Assembly (NCBI RefSeq): GCF_002737765.1
Contig: NZ_PEGG01000023.1
Location: forward strand, 1 to 13,602
Direction of reading: 5' to 3'
DNA from: Caulobacter sp. B11
Lineage (GTDB): Bacteria; Pseudomonadota; Alphaproteobacteria; Caulobacterales; Caulobacteraceae
DNA length: 13,602 nt
Below, in pieces: positions 1 to 7,895 of the stretch. Each line of letters opens with the position of its first letter. Positions within the stretch are counted from its first letter, which is position 1. Below the pieces are notes generated by a model, which searched no databases, was not told the DNA's origin, and saw nothing but the letters and a program-made list of their open reading frames with translations. The position numbers were made by a program, and so were the translations under genes.

Positions 1-2
1 AC

Positions 3-350
3 CGGGTCTATTCCCACAAGGACCGGGTCCGCCTGCAGCTGATCCTGCGCGGCAAGCGCGTGGGTCTGTCGCTGTCGGAAATCCGCGAACTGCTCGACCT
101 CTATGACGAGAACGACGAAGGCGCGGCCCAGATGGCCCGGTCGCTGAAGAAGTTCCGCGAACGCGCCTCGGCGCTGGAGCAGCAGCGCGACGACATCGAC
201 GGCGCCCTGCTGGAGCTGCGCGAAGCCTGCGCCCGCCTCGAGCGACGCCTGACCGAGATCCGCCCCGACCTGCTGCCCCGCGCCGCCGATTATGACCAGA
301 TGCTGCGCGCGCGCCTCGATGGTCATGCCGAAGCCGCACTGGGCAAGTAA
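3..350 (+). CDS. MerR-family transcriptional regulator, 3' part (5' end outside window)
   Basis: The open frame runs from the window edge to TAA at 348-350, giving the last 115 residues of a MerR-type regulator. The visible part starts in the winged-helix region (RVYSHKDRVRLQLILRGKR, then LSLSEIRELLDLYD), which fits the second half of a MerR DNA-binding domain. It is followed by a charged helical stretch rich in E, R and L (about codons 45-95 of the visible part) that fits the dimerising coiled coil of this family. There is no cysteine-rich metal site at the C-terminus, so an acyl-CoA or other small-molecule effector is more likely than a metal. It lies 38 bp upstream of the acyl-CoA dehydrogenase on the same strand, as LiuR-type MerR regulators lie beside acyl-CoA catabolic genes. 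Control of the downstream operon is therefore inferred. A GTG at 60 is internal, not the start. The true start lies outside the window. Confidence 0.88.
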   Translation, partial: RVYSHKDRVRLQLILRGKRVGLSLSEIRELLDLYDENDEGAAQMARSLKKFRERASALEQQRDDIDGALLELREACARLERRLTEIRPDLLPRAADYDQMLRARLDGHAEAALGK

Positions 351-388
351 GACTTCCCTTTCCGCTACCTCCTCTTCCAGGACCTTCC

Positions 389-2182
389 ATGACCTATCAG
401 GCGCCCGTCCGCGATCACGTCTTCATCCTGCGCGACATGCTGAACATCGATCAGCACGGCCATCTGCCGGCCTTCGCCGACGCCTCCTTCGACGTGGTCG
501 AACAGATCCTGGAGGCCGCCGCCCAGTTCACCGGCGAGGTCCTGGCCCCGCTCAACACGGTCGGCGACAAGCATGGCTGCGTGCTCGACGCCGCGACCAA
601 CACCGTCACCACCCCGCCGGGCTTCAAGGAAGCCTACAAGCAGCTTTGCGAAGGCGGCTGGACCGGCCTGGGCTCGGATCCCGCCTATGGCGGCCAGGGC
701 CTGCCGCACGTCGTCAATCTGGCTTTCAGCGAGATGTCGAGCTCGGCCAACATGGCCTTCTCGATGTATCCGGGCCTGGCCCACGGGGCCTATTCGGCCA
801 TCCACACCGGCGGCGCCGACGACCAGAAAGAGCTCTACCTGCCCAAGATGGTGACCGGCGAATGGACCGGGACCATGAACCTGACCGAGCCGCATTGTGG
901 AACGGACCTGGGCCTGCTGCGCACCAAGGCGGTTCCCGAGGCTGACGGCACGTACAGGATCAGCGGCCAGAAGATCTGGATCAGCGCCGGCGAACACGAC
1001 ATGTCGGGCAACATCATCCACCTGGTCCTGGCCCGCATCGAGGGCGCGCCGGCCGGGGTGAAGGGCATCTCGCTGTTCATCGTCCCCAAGTTCCTGCCCA
1101 ACGCCGACGGCAGCGCCGGCGCCCGCAACGAGGGCGTCAAGTGCGTGGGCCTGGAAGAGAAGATGGGCATCCACGGCAACGCCACCTGCGTCATGCAGTA
1201 CGAGGACGCCAAGGGCTGGCTGATCGGCGGCGAGAACGCCGGCCTGAAGATCATGTTCGTGATGATGAACGAGGCCCGCCTGGGCGTCGGCATGCAGGGC
1301 GTGGCCCAGGGCGAGGCCGCCTATCAGGCCGCCGTCGCCTTCGCCAAGGACCGCCTGCAGGGCCGCTCGCTGACCGGCCCCAAGAACGCCGAAGGCCCGG
1401 CCGACCCGATCATCGTCCACCCCGACGTCCGCCGCATGCTGCTGGAGAGCAAGGCCCTGATCGAGGGCGGTCGCGCCTTCCTGTTCTGGACCGCCCTGCA
1501 CGGCGACCTGGCCCACGCCCACCCCGACGAGAAGGTCCGCGAAAAGGCCGAGGACTATATGGGCCTGATGACGCCGGTGCTGAAAGGCTACCTGACCGAC
1601 AAGGGCTTCAAGGTCTGTTCCGACGCGGTGCAGGTGCATGGCGGCAGCGGCTTCACCGAGCACTTCCCGGTCAGCCAGTTCATGCGCGATTGCCGCATCG
1701 CCCTGATCTATGAAGGCACCAACGGCATCCAGGCCCTCGATCTGGTCGGCCGCAAGCTGGCCTCCAAGGGCGGCCGCGCGGTGATGACCTTCTTCCAGGA
1801 AATCGACCAGTTCATCGGCGAGAACGACGGCGACGCCGGCCTCAAGCCCTTCATCACCGCCCTGGCCGAGGTCAAGGCGCAGATGCAGGACGGCACCATG
1901 TGGCTGATGCAGAACGGCCTGCAGAACCCCGACAACGCCGGCGCGGCCTCGACCGACTACATGCACCTCTTCGGCCTGACGGGCCTGGCCTATATGTGGG
2001 CCCTGCAGGTCAAGGCCGCCCAAGCCAAGATCGCGGCCGGCTCGTCCGATCCGTTCTATTCGACCAAGGTCGTCACGGCGCAATATTTCATCGAACGCAT
2101 CTTGCCTGACGCAGGGGCGCATCTGACCAAGCTCAAGACCGGTTCGGCGACCCTGATGGCGCTGCCCGCGGAGGCTTTCTGA
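389..2182 (+). CDS. Acyl-CoA dehydrogenase, long (~600 aa) type with extra C-terminal domain
   Basis: FAD enzyme of 597 residues that introduces the alpha,beta double bond into an acyl-CoA and passes electrons to electron-transfer flavoprotein, the first step of beta-oxidation. The N-terminal helical domain spans about residues 1-160. The flavin-contact motif TEPHCGTD sits at 166-173 in the beta domain. The C-terminal helical domain carries IYEGTNGIQALDL, whose E442 matches the catalytic base position of medium-chain dehydrogenases (E376 in MCAD). About 130 further residues form the extra C-terminal domain that separates this ~600-residue class (often auto-named DmdC or FadE5-like) from ~390-residue enzymes. 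The ATG at 389 has AGGA at 379-382, six bases upstream. The substrate cannot be read from sequence: long-chain acyl-CoA is suggested by context, and methylthiopropanoyl-CoA is possible. Confidence 0.93.
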   Translation: MTYQAPVRDHVFILRDMLNIDQHGHLPAFADASFDVVEQILEAAAQFTGEVLAPLNTVGDKHGCVLDAATNTVTTPPGFKEAYKQLCEGGWTGLGSDPAYGGQGLPHVVNLAFSEMSSSANMAFSMYPGLAHGAYSAIHTGGADDQKELYLPKMVTGEWTGTMNLTEPHCGTDLGLLRTKAVPEADGTYRISGQKIWISAGEHDMSGNIIHLVLARIEGAPAGVKGISLFIVPKFLPNADGSAGARNEGVKCVGLEEKMGIHGNATCVMQYEDAKGWLIGGENAGLKIMFVMMNEARLGVGMQGVAQGEAAYQAAVAFAKDRLQGRSLTGPKNAEGPADPIIVHPDVRRMLLESKALIEGGRAFLFWTALHGDLAHAHPDEKVREKAEDYMGLMTPVLKGYLTDKGFKVCSDAVQVHGGSGFTEHFPVSQFMRDCRIALIYEGTNGIQALDLVGRKLASKGGRAVMTFFQEIDQFIGENDGDAGLKPFITALAEVKAQMQDGTMWLMQNGLQNPDNAGAASTDYMHLFGLTGLAYMWALQVKAAQAKIAAGSSDPFYSTKVVTAQYFIERILPDAGAHLTKLKTGSATLMALPAEAF

Positions 2183-2184
2183 TC

Positions 2185-3348
2185 ATGAGCGTGCTCAACG
2201 TCGCAAAACCGGCTTTCATGGCCGAGGAAGACATCGCGATCTTCGAAGACGCGGTGGGCAAGTTCTTTGACGAGCACGCCCCCGAGGCGACCGTCGCCAA
2301 GTGGCGCAAGAACCATTGCGTCGACCGCGACATGTGGACCAAGGCCGGCAAGGCGGGCCTGCTGGGCCTGTCCATGCCCGAGGAATTCGGCGGGGCCGGC
2401 GGCGACTATCGCCACGAGGTCGTGCTGATGGAGCAGCTGGGCCTGAAGGGCGTCGACGGCTTCGGCATCAGCCTGCACAACGCCATCATCGCCCCCTACA
2501 TCCTCGAATACGGCACCCAGGCGCAAAAGCAGCGCTGGCTGCCCAAGCTGTGCACCGGCGAGCTGGTCGGGGCCATCGCCATGACCGAACCCGGCGCGGG
2601 CTCGGACCTGCAGGGCATCACCACGACCGCCAAGAAGGTCGGCGACCAGTATGTGCTGAACGGCTCCAAGACCTTCATCACCAATGGCCAGACCGCCAAC
2701 CTGATCATCGTGGTGGCCAAGACCGATCCGGCGGCCGGGGCGCGCGGCACCAGCCTGCTGATCGTCGAGACCGACGGGGCCGAAGGCTTCGAGCGCGGCC
2801 GCAACCTCGACAAGCTGGGCCAGGAAGCCCAGGACACCTCCGAGCTGTTCTTCAACGACGTCAAGATCCCGGCCGAGAACCTGCTGGGCGAGGACGAGGG
2901 CCGCGGCTTCTTCCAGCTGATGGGCCAACTGCCGCAGGAACGCCTGAACATCGGCGTCCAGGGCATGGCGACCATCGAGCGGGCGCTCGAGCTGACCATC
3001 GCCTATGTCAAGGAGCGCAAGGCCTTCGGCAAGGCGATCCTCGACTTCCAGAACACCCAGTTCGTGCTGGCCGAATGCAAGACCGAGGCGACCGTGGCCC
3101 GGGTGTTCATCAACCACTGCATCGAGCAGCACCTGGCCGGCAAGCTCGACGCCGCCACCGCCTCGATGGCCAAGTACTGGGTCAGCGACCTGGAGGGCAA
3201 GATCGTCGACCGCTGCCTGCAGCTGTTCGGCGGCTACGGCTTCATGAACGAGTACCCGATCGCCCGGATGTACAAGGACAGCCGCATCCAGCGCATCTAT
3301 GGCGGCACCAACGAGATCATGAAGATCCTGATCGCGAGGACCCTGTAG
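2185..3348 (+). CDS. Acyl-CoA dehydrogenase (long-chain/isovaleryl-type active site)
   Basis: A 387-residue FAD acyl-CoA dehydrogenase of standard family length. The flavin-binding motif MTEPGAGSD has T134-D141, and FGGYGFMNEYP lies at about 348-358. At the position where MCAD has its catalytic Glu, this protein has glycine (IYGGTNEIMK, G373). Instead, LPQERL places E252 in the helix where long-chain and isovaleryl-CoA dehydrogenases keep their base. The enzyme is therefore LCAD/IVD-like and probably takes long or branched acyl-CoA; this is family knowledge applied to visible residues. The start ATG is 2 bp after the stop of the preceding gene, with GGAGG at 2170-2174, so translation is probably coupled. 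The two dehydrogenases differ in length and active-site layout, suggesting different chain-length ranges. Confidence 0.94.
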   Translation: MSVLNVAKPAFMAEEDIAIFEDAVGKFFDEHAPEATVAKWRKNHCVDRDMWTKAGKAGLLGLSMPEEFGGAGGDYRHEVVLMEQLGLKGVDGFGISLHNAIIAPYILEYGTQAQKQRWLPKLCTGELVGAIAMTEPGAGSDLQGITTTAKKVGDQYVLNGSKTFITNGQTANLIIVVAKTDPAAGARGTSLLIVETDGAEGFERGRNLDKLGQEAQDTSELFFNDVKIPAENLLGEDEGRGFFQLMGQLPQERLNIGVQGMATIERALELTIAYVKERKAFGKAILDFQNTQFVLAECKTEATVARVFINHCIEQHLAGKLDAATASMAKYWVSDLEGKIVDRCLQLFGGYGFMNEYPIARMYKDSRIQRIYGGTNEIMKILIARTL

Positions 3349-3707
3349 TGGTCGGGCTGATCCTGCTGGCCCAGGCCGCCGTCGCCGCGCCCGACGCGCG
3401 GGCGGCGGTGGTCTGCGTGCGCGCGGATCCCGGCCGCCGGCCGCTGGAGTTCACCGGCAAGCTGGTCGGCAAGCGGCCGATGCCCGGCGAGTTCACCCTG
3501 CCGCTGAAGCCCGGCGCCGACGTCTGCAACAACCTGCTGCGCTCCAAGATCGCCACCTGGAGCCTGCGGGTGACCACCTCGGGCTTCACCCCCTGCGAAC
3601 TGCCCGCGCCGGAGTTCGGCTATCGCGCCACCTACAGCGCCCGGGCCTCGGCCCGCGGCATGGCCTGCAAGCTGATCGCCAAGAGTCCGATCGGGACGTG
3701 GAAGTAA
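3348..3707 (+). CDS. Small exported four-cysteine protein, unknown function
   Basis: Predicted 119-residue protein starting at GTG 3348, which overlaps the previous stop in TAGTG. GAGGA at 3336-3340 gives a good ribosome site seven bases upstream. The first 14 residues ([15 protein letters not shown]) look like a short signal sequence with an Ala-rich cleavage site. The mature part has cysteines at 23, 60, 83 and 107, an even number that fits two disulfides in the periplasm. No family is recognised. Its end overlaps the next gene in TAATG, so it is translationally linked on both sides and is surely part of the operon transcript. An exported protein inside a cytosolic beta-oxidation operon is unexpected. 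The start is uncertain because the frame is also open further upstream through the dehydrogenase gene, where it is only a shadow. Confidence 0.7.
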   Translation: MVGLILLAQAAVAAPDARAAVVCVRADPGRRPLEFTGKLVGKRPMPGEFTLPLKPGADVCNNLLRSKIATWSLRVTTSGFTPCELPAPEFGYRATYSARASARGMACKLIAKSPIGTWK

Positions 3708-4186
3708 TGTCGCTCCACACCGCCACCATCGACTGGAGCCTGGAGGCCGGCGCGGATTTCGCCCGCGGGCGCTACAGCCGCGCCCATCGGCTGAGCTTCG
3801 ACGGCGGCGTGACAGCCCTGGCCTCGGCCTCGCCGTCGGTGGTGCCCCTGCCCTGGTCCGATCCGGCCGGCGTCGATCCCGAAGAGCTGTTCGTGGCGGC
3901 CCTGTCGTCCTGCCACATGCTGACCTTTCTGGACCTGGCCCGCCGGGCCGGTTTCCTGATCAGCCGCTACACCGACCAGGCCGAAGGCCTGATGACCAAG
4001 AACGATCAGGGCGCCCACTGGGTCAGCACGGTCACCCTGCGGCCCGACATCGTCTTCGACGGCGCCGCGCCGGACGACGCCGCGCTCGAGGCCCTGCACG
4101 ACGCGGCCCACCACGCCTGTTTCATCGCCAATTCGGTCCGCACGGCTGTGCGGGTCGAGGCGGCGCTTACCCCTCAACCTGTTTAG
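3707..4186 (+). CDS. OsmC/Ohr-family protein (putative thiol peroxidase)
   Basis: Encodes 159 residues. The two hallmark cysteines are present: C69 in [14 protein letters not shown] and C138 in [10 protein letters not shown], the peroxidatic and resolving cysteine positions of the OsmC/Ohr fold. The family reduces organic and fatty-acid hydroperoxides using dihydrolipoamide-type thiols. A role in clearing lipid peroxides or H2O2-derived damage during fatty-acid breakdown is inferred from position. The ATG at 3707 overlaps the previous stop (TAATG). An in-frame GTG at 3698 would add three residues (start, Glu, Val) but is less convincing because the ATG gives the usual coupled overlap. The protein ends at TAG 4184-4186, 23 bp before the thiolase. 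It is closer to the OsmC-like subgroup with the SCHMLTFL signature than to classical Ohr. Confidence 0.88.
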   Translation: MSLHTATIDWSLEAGADFARGRYSRAHRLSFDGGVTALASASPSVVPLPWSDPAGVDPEELFVAALSSCHMLTFLDLARRAGFLISRYTDQAEGLMTKNDQGAHWVSTVTLRPDIVFDGAAPDDAALEALHDAAHHACFIANSVRTAVRVEAALTPQPV

Positions 4187-4209
4187 ACGTCCCAAGAAGG
4201 AGCCATCCC

Positions 4210-5415
4210 ATGGCCGACGCTTACATCTTCGACGCCGTGCGCACCCCGCGCGGCAAGGGCAAGAAAGACGGATCCCTGCACGAGATCACGTCCCTGTCCC
4301 TGGCCACCCAGGTGCTGGAAGCCCTGCGTGACCGCAACAACCTCGACACCCGCCACGTCGATGACGTGATCCTGGGCTGCGTCTCGCCGGTCGGCGAGCA
4401 GGGCAGCGACATCGCCCGCACCGCCGTCCTGACCGCCGACTACGCCGAAAGCGTCGCCGGCGTGCAGGTCAACCGCTTCTGCGCCTCGGGCCTGGAAGCC
4501 GTGAACATGGCCGCCGCCAAGGTGGCGTCCGGCGAGGCCCACATGGCCATCGGCGGCGGCGTCGAGAGCATGAGCCGCGTGCCCATGGGCAGCGACGGCG
4601 GCGCCTGGCCGACCGATCCGTCCAGCGCCTTCAAGACCTATTTCACCCCGCAAGGCGTCAGCGCCGACCTGATCGCCACCCTGTACGGCTTCTCGCGCGA
4701 CGACGTCGACGCCTATGCCGTCGAGAGCCAGCGCCGCGCCGCCGCCGCCTGGGCCGATGGCCGTTTCAGCCGCTCGGTGATCCCGGTCCGCGACCAGCTG
4801 GGCCTGACCATCCTGGCCCATGACGAGACCGTGCGCGGCTCGACCACCATGCAGACCCTGGCCTCGCTGAACCCGTCGTTCACCGGCATGGGCGAGATGG
4901 CCTTCGACGCCGTCGCCCAGCAGCGCTACCCGCAGGTCGAGAAGATCAATCACGTTCACCATGCCGGCAACAGCTCGGGCATCGTCGACGGCGCCGCCGG
5001 CGTGCTGATCGGCAGCAAGGAAATGGGCGAGGCCCTGGGCCTGAAGCCGCGCGGCCGCATCAAGGGCGCCGCCTCGATCGGCAGCGAGCCGTCGATCATG
5101 CTGACCGGCCCGTCGCTGGTCACCGAAAAGCTGCTCAAGCGCCTGGGCATGGAGGTCAAGGACATCGACCTCTATGAGCTGAACGAAGCCTTCGCCGCCG
5201 TCGTCCTGCGGATGATGCAGGCGCTCGACATCCCGCACGACAAGATGAACGTCAATGGCGGCTCGATCGCCATGGGCCACCCGCTGGGCGCCACCGGCGC
5301 GATGCTGGTCAGCACCATGCTCGACGAACTGGAGCGCTCCAACAAGGAGACCGCCCTGCTCACCCTGTGCGTCGGCGCCGGCATGGGCACCGCCACGGTC
5401 ATCGAACGCGTCTAA
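4210..5415 (+). CDS. fadA: Acetyl-CoA C-acyltransferase (thiolase, FadA-like)
   Basis: A 401-residue thiolase that cleaves 3-ketoacyl-CoA with CoA to give acetyl-CoA and a shortened acyl-CoA, the last step of beta-oxidation. The nucleophile C91 lies in [15 protein letters not shown]. The catalytic pair H357 ([15 protein letters not shown]) and C387 ([10 protein letters not shown]) is present, as are NEAFAA and the CoA-pocket segment [14 protein letters not shown]. Length and motif spacing are normal for the family. A strong ribosome site, AAGGAG at 4197-4202, sits seven bases before the ATG. The downstream partner is the fused hydratase/dehydrogenase, the usual FadA-FadB pairing, although here the order is thiolase first. 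A biosynthetic acetoacetyl-CoA role is less likely in this operon. The symbol is by function and context, not by direct comparison. Confidence 0.92.
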   Translation: MADAYIFDAVRTPRGKGKKDGSLHEITSLSLATQVLEALRDRNNLDTRHVDDVILGCVSPVGEQGSDIARTAVLTADYAESVAGVQVNRFCASGLEAVNMAAAKVASGEAHMAIGGGVESMSRVPMGSDGGAWPTDPSSAFKTYFTPQGVSADLIATLYGFSRDDVDAYAVESQRRAAAAWADGRFSRSVIPVRDQLGLTILAHDETVRGSTTMQTLASLNPSFTGMGEMAFDAVAQQRYPQVEKINHVHHAGNSSGIVDGAAGVLIGSKEMGEALGLKPRGRIKGAASIGSEPSIMLTGPSLVTEKLLKRLGMEVKDIDLYELNEAFAAVVLRMMQALDIPHDKMNVNGGSIAMGHPLGATGAMLVSTMLDELERSNKETALLTLCVGAGMGTATVIERV

Positions 5416-5426
5416 CTCAACCCGCT

Positions 5427-5537
5427 GCTCCCCCGCTGGGGGAGCTGTCGCGGAGCGACTGAGGGGGCCGGCACGGCGAGCGCCGCGTTAGCCCCCTCCA
5501 CCGCTTCGCGGTCCCCCTCCCCCTAGGGGGGAGGAGC
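5427..5537. repeat. Multi-hairpin palindromic intergenic element
   Basis: The 139-bp gap between the thiolase and fadB-like genes is almost filled by nested inverted repeats. In order: GCTCCCCC/GGGGGAGC (5427-5434 with 5438-5445); GTCGC/GCGAC (5447-5451 with 5455-5459); GAGGGGGC/GCCCCCTC (5461-5468 with 5491-5498), enclosing CGGC/GCCG; ACCGC/GCGGT (5500-5504 with 5508-5512); and CCTCCCCC/GGGGGAGG (5516-5523 with 5527-5534). Each has a loop of a few bases. The layout resembles REP-type elements scattered through Caulobacterales genomes; that resemblance is from memory. In the transcript it would form a cloverleaf-like structure just upstream of the ribosome site (AGAGGA, 5539-5544) of the next gene. 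It could act as an RNA-processing or stability element. It lacks a T run, so a terminator is unlikely. Confidence 0.8.
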
Positions 5538-5554
5538 TAGAGGAACGAACGAAC

Positions 5555-7753
5555 ATGGAAAACTTCAAGATCGAGGTCGACGGCGACGGGATCGCCCTGG
5601 TCACCTTCGACGTGCCCGGCCGGACGATGAACACCCTGACCGCTTCGGTGATCAAGGAAATCGGCGACGTCGTCGAGCGCATCAAGACTGACGCCGACAT
5701 CAAGGGCGCGGTCATCACCTCGGGCAAGACGACCGGCTTCTGCGCCGGCGCTGACCTGGGCGAACTGGGCGGCGGCGGCGGTGTCGGCGGCGGCGCGACC
5801 GGCGAAGAGGGCCTGAAGGCCGCCTTCGAGGCGGGCTTCGCGCTCAACAAGGCGTTCCGCGCCCTGGAAACCTGCGGCAAGCCGGTGGCCGCCGCCATCA
5901 ACGGCCTGGCCATGGGCGGCGGGCTGGAAATCACCCTGGCCTGCCACTATCGCGTCGTGGCCGACAATCCGAAGATCCAGCTGTCCCTGCCGGAAGCCAA
6001 GGTCGGCCTGCTGCCCGGCGCCGGCGGCACCCAGCGCCTGCCGCGCCTGATGGGGGTGATGAACGCCGCCTCCTACCTGCTGGAAGGCAAGTCGATGAAG
6101 CCGGCCGAGGCCCTGGCCGCCAAGGTCGTGCACGAGGTCGTCCCCGCCGATCAGGTGGTGGAAGCCGCCAAGACCTGGATCAAGACCAAGGGCGACCCGG
6201 TCGCCCCCTGGGACAAGAAGGACTTCAAGCTGCCCGGCGGCGGTCCCTACAGCCCCGGCGGCAGCCAGGTGTTCGTGATGGGCAACGCCATGTTGCGCAA
6301 GACGACCTATGGCAACTATCCGGCCCAGCTGAACATCATGAAGGCGGTCTATGAAGGCACGCAGGTGCCGTTCGACGCCGCCCTGCGGATCGAGACCCGC
6401 TACTTCCTCAAGACCATGATGACGCCCCAGGCCAAGGGCATGATCCGCACCCTGTTCCTCTCCCTCCAGGAGCTGGGCAAGGGTTCGGGCCGTCCCGCCG
6501 GCGTGCCGCACTACGACGTCAAGAAGGTCGCCGTGCTCGGCGCCGGCATGATGGGCGCGGGCATCGCCTATGTGCAGGCCATGGCCGGCATCGAGAGCGT
6601 GCTGATCGACCAAACGCAAGAAGCCGCCGACAAGGGCAAGGGTTACGCCGAAGCCCTGGTGAAGAAGGCCGTCTCGCGCGGCAAGATGACCCCGGAAAAG
6701 GGCGAGGCCATCCTGGCCCTGATCACCCCGACCACCGACTACGCCCTGGTCAAGGGGTCCGACCTGGTCGTCGAAGCCGTGTTCGAGAACCGCGAAGTCA
6801 AGGCCGACGTGACCAAGAAGGCCGAGGCCCAGCTGGCCGACACCGCCATCTTCGGCTCCAACACCTCGACCCTGCCGATCACCGGCCTGTCCAAGGCCTC
6901 GGTGCGTCCCGAGAGCTTTATCGGCATCCACTTCTTCTCGCCGGTCGACAAGATGGGCCTGGTCGAGATCATCATGGGCGAGGCGACCTCTCAGGAAGCC
7001 CTGGCCAAGTCGATCGACTACGTCCTGAAGATCAAGAAGACCCCGATCGTCGTCAATGACAGCCGCGGCTTCTACACCTCGCGTTGCTTCGGCACCTTCG
7101 TGCAGGAAGGCCTGGAGATGATGGCCGAGGGCATCGCCCCGGCGATCATCGACAATGTCGGCCGCGCCACCGGCATGCCGCGTGGTCCCCTGGAGATGAA
7201 CGACGACGTCGCGCTCGACCTTTCCTACAAGATCGGCGAGCAGACCAAGAAGGACCTCGGCGACAAGTACGAGGAACGTCCGTTCGCGCCGGTCCTCGAG
7301 AAGATGGTCGTCGAGATGGGCCGCCTGGGCCGCAAGAACGGCAAGGGCTTCTATGACTATCCGGAAAGCGGCGCCAAGCGCATCTGGCCGGGCCTGGCCG
7401 AGCTGATGCCGGTCACCACCAAGGACGCCGACGCGGCCCTGATCGAGGAGATCCGCACGCGGCTGCTCTATCGCCAGGCCGTGGAAGCCGCCCGCTGCTT
7501 CGAGGAAGGCGTCATCGTCGATCCGCGCGAAGCCGATGTCGGCGCGATCCTCGGCTGGGGCTTCGCGCCCTGGACCGGCGGTCCGATCAGCCTGATCGAC
7601 GGCGTCGGCCTCAAGGCCTTCGTCGAGCGCTGCGACGCCCTGGCCCAGAAGTACGGCAAGCGCTTCGCGCCGCCGGCCCTGCTGCGCGAAATGGCCGAGA
7701 AGGGCGAAACCTTCTACAGCCGCTTCGGCGTCAAGACCAAGGCGGCCGCCTGA
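5555..7753 (+). CDS. fadB: Fused enoyl-CoA hydratase / 3-hydroxyacyl-CoA dehydrogenase (FadB/FadJ-like)
   Basis: A 732-residue bifunctional enzyme carrying out hydration of enoyl-CoA and NAD-dependent oxidation of 3-hydroxyacyl-CoA. The crotonase domain is about residues 1-200: an oxyanion-hole segment FCAGADL (D67) and [10 protein letters not shown] give catalytic E125, and LSLPEAKVG gives E147. These match E119 and E139 of E. coli FadB, with two extra residues between them. After a linker, the NAD-binding Rossmann motif GAGMMGAG starts at 329. The dehydrogenase dyad is H459 ([10 protein letters not shown]) and E471. Two C-terminal helical domains follow, including [10 protein letters not shown] and [12 protein letters not shown] glycine-rich run at 72-83 replaces a normally less biased loop. 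The ATG is ten bases after AGAGGA. Length agrees with FadB/FadJ (about 715-730). It is the last gene of the operon. Confidence 0.94.
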   Translation: MENFKIEVDGDGIALVTFDVPGRTMNTLTASVIKEIGDVVERIKTDADIKGAVITSGKTTGFCAGADLGELGGGGGVGGGATGEEGLKAAFEAGFALNKAFRALETCGKPVAAAINGLAMGGGLEITLACHYRVVADNPKIQLSLPEAKVGLLPGAGGTQRLPRLMGVMNAASYLLEGKSMKPAEALAAKVVHEVVPADQVVEAAKTWIKTKGDPVAPWDKKDFKLPGGGPYSPGGSQVFVMGNAMLRKTTYGNYPAQLNIMKAVYEGTQVPFDAALRIETRYFLKTMMTPQAKGMIRTLFLSLQELGKGSGRPAGVPHYDVKKVAVLGAGMMGAGIAYVQAMAGIESVLIDQTQEAADKGKGYAEALVKKAVSRGKMTPEKGEAILALITPTTDYALVKGSDLVVEAVFENREVKADVTKKAEAQLADTAIFGSNTSTLPITGLSKASVRPESFIGIHFFSPVDKMGLVEIIMGEATSQEALAKSIDYVLKIKKTPIVVNDSRGFYTSRCFGTFVQEGLEMMAEGIAPAIIDNVGRATGMPRGPLEMNDDVALDLSYKIGEQTKKDLGDKYEERPFAPVLEKMVVEMGRLGRKNGKGFYDYPESGAKRIWPGLAELMPVTTKDADAALIEEIRTRLLYRQAVEAARCFEEGVIVDPREADVGAILGWGFAPWTGGPISLIDGVGLKAFVERCDALAQKYGKRFAPPALLREMAEKGETFYSRFGVKTKAAA

Positions 7754-7778
7754 TCCAGGCTTCCGCTGACAGATGAGA

Positions 7779-7806
7779 GGGCCCGGCGGCGACGCCGGGC
7801 CCTTTT
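7779..7806 (+). terminator. Rho-independent terminator of the beta-oxidation operon
   Basis: Perfect 10-bp stem GGGCCCGGCG (7779-7788) with CGCCGGGCCC (7793-7802), a GCGA tetraloop and TTTT at 7803-7806. It lies 26 bp after the stop of the fadB-like gene, so it closes the operon. A nearby in-frame ATG at 7773 lies next to this hairpin and is not a credible start for the following gene. Confidence 0.92.
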
Positions 7807-7895
7807 CATTTCAGCCCGGTGATGTTGCGGCCATGCTTGCGCCGCACGTCCCGCCTATCCGTAGCGCTCGTTTTGGACGGGCGAGACAGACACCG

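Noticed and set aside
365..2122. 585-residue open frame on the minus strand opposite the first acyl-CoA dehydrogenase
   Set aside because: Composition is rich in A, G, H, Q, V and R with no domain logic; it is a shadow caused by strong GC bias at third codon positions.
2056..3132. 358-residue minus-strand frame opposite the second acyl-CoA dehydrogenase
   Set aside because: Antisense shadow of a gene with clear catalytic motifs; no motif of its own.
2301..3347. Long plus frame running out of phase through the second dehydrogenase
   Set aside because: Arg/Gly/His-rich shadow; only the part from GTG 3348 has a signal peptide, a ribosome site and cysteines, and it is reported as the small exported gene.
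5537..6931. 464-residue minus-strand frame opposite the fadB-like gene
   Set aside because: His/Gly/Asp-rich shadow composition; the opposite strand has all FadB catalytic residues.
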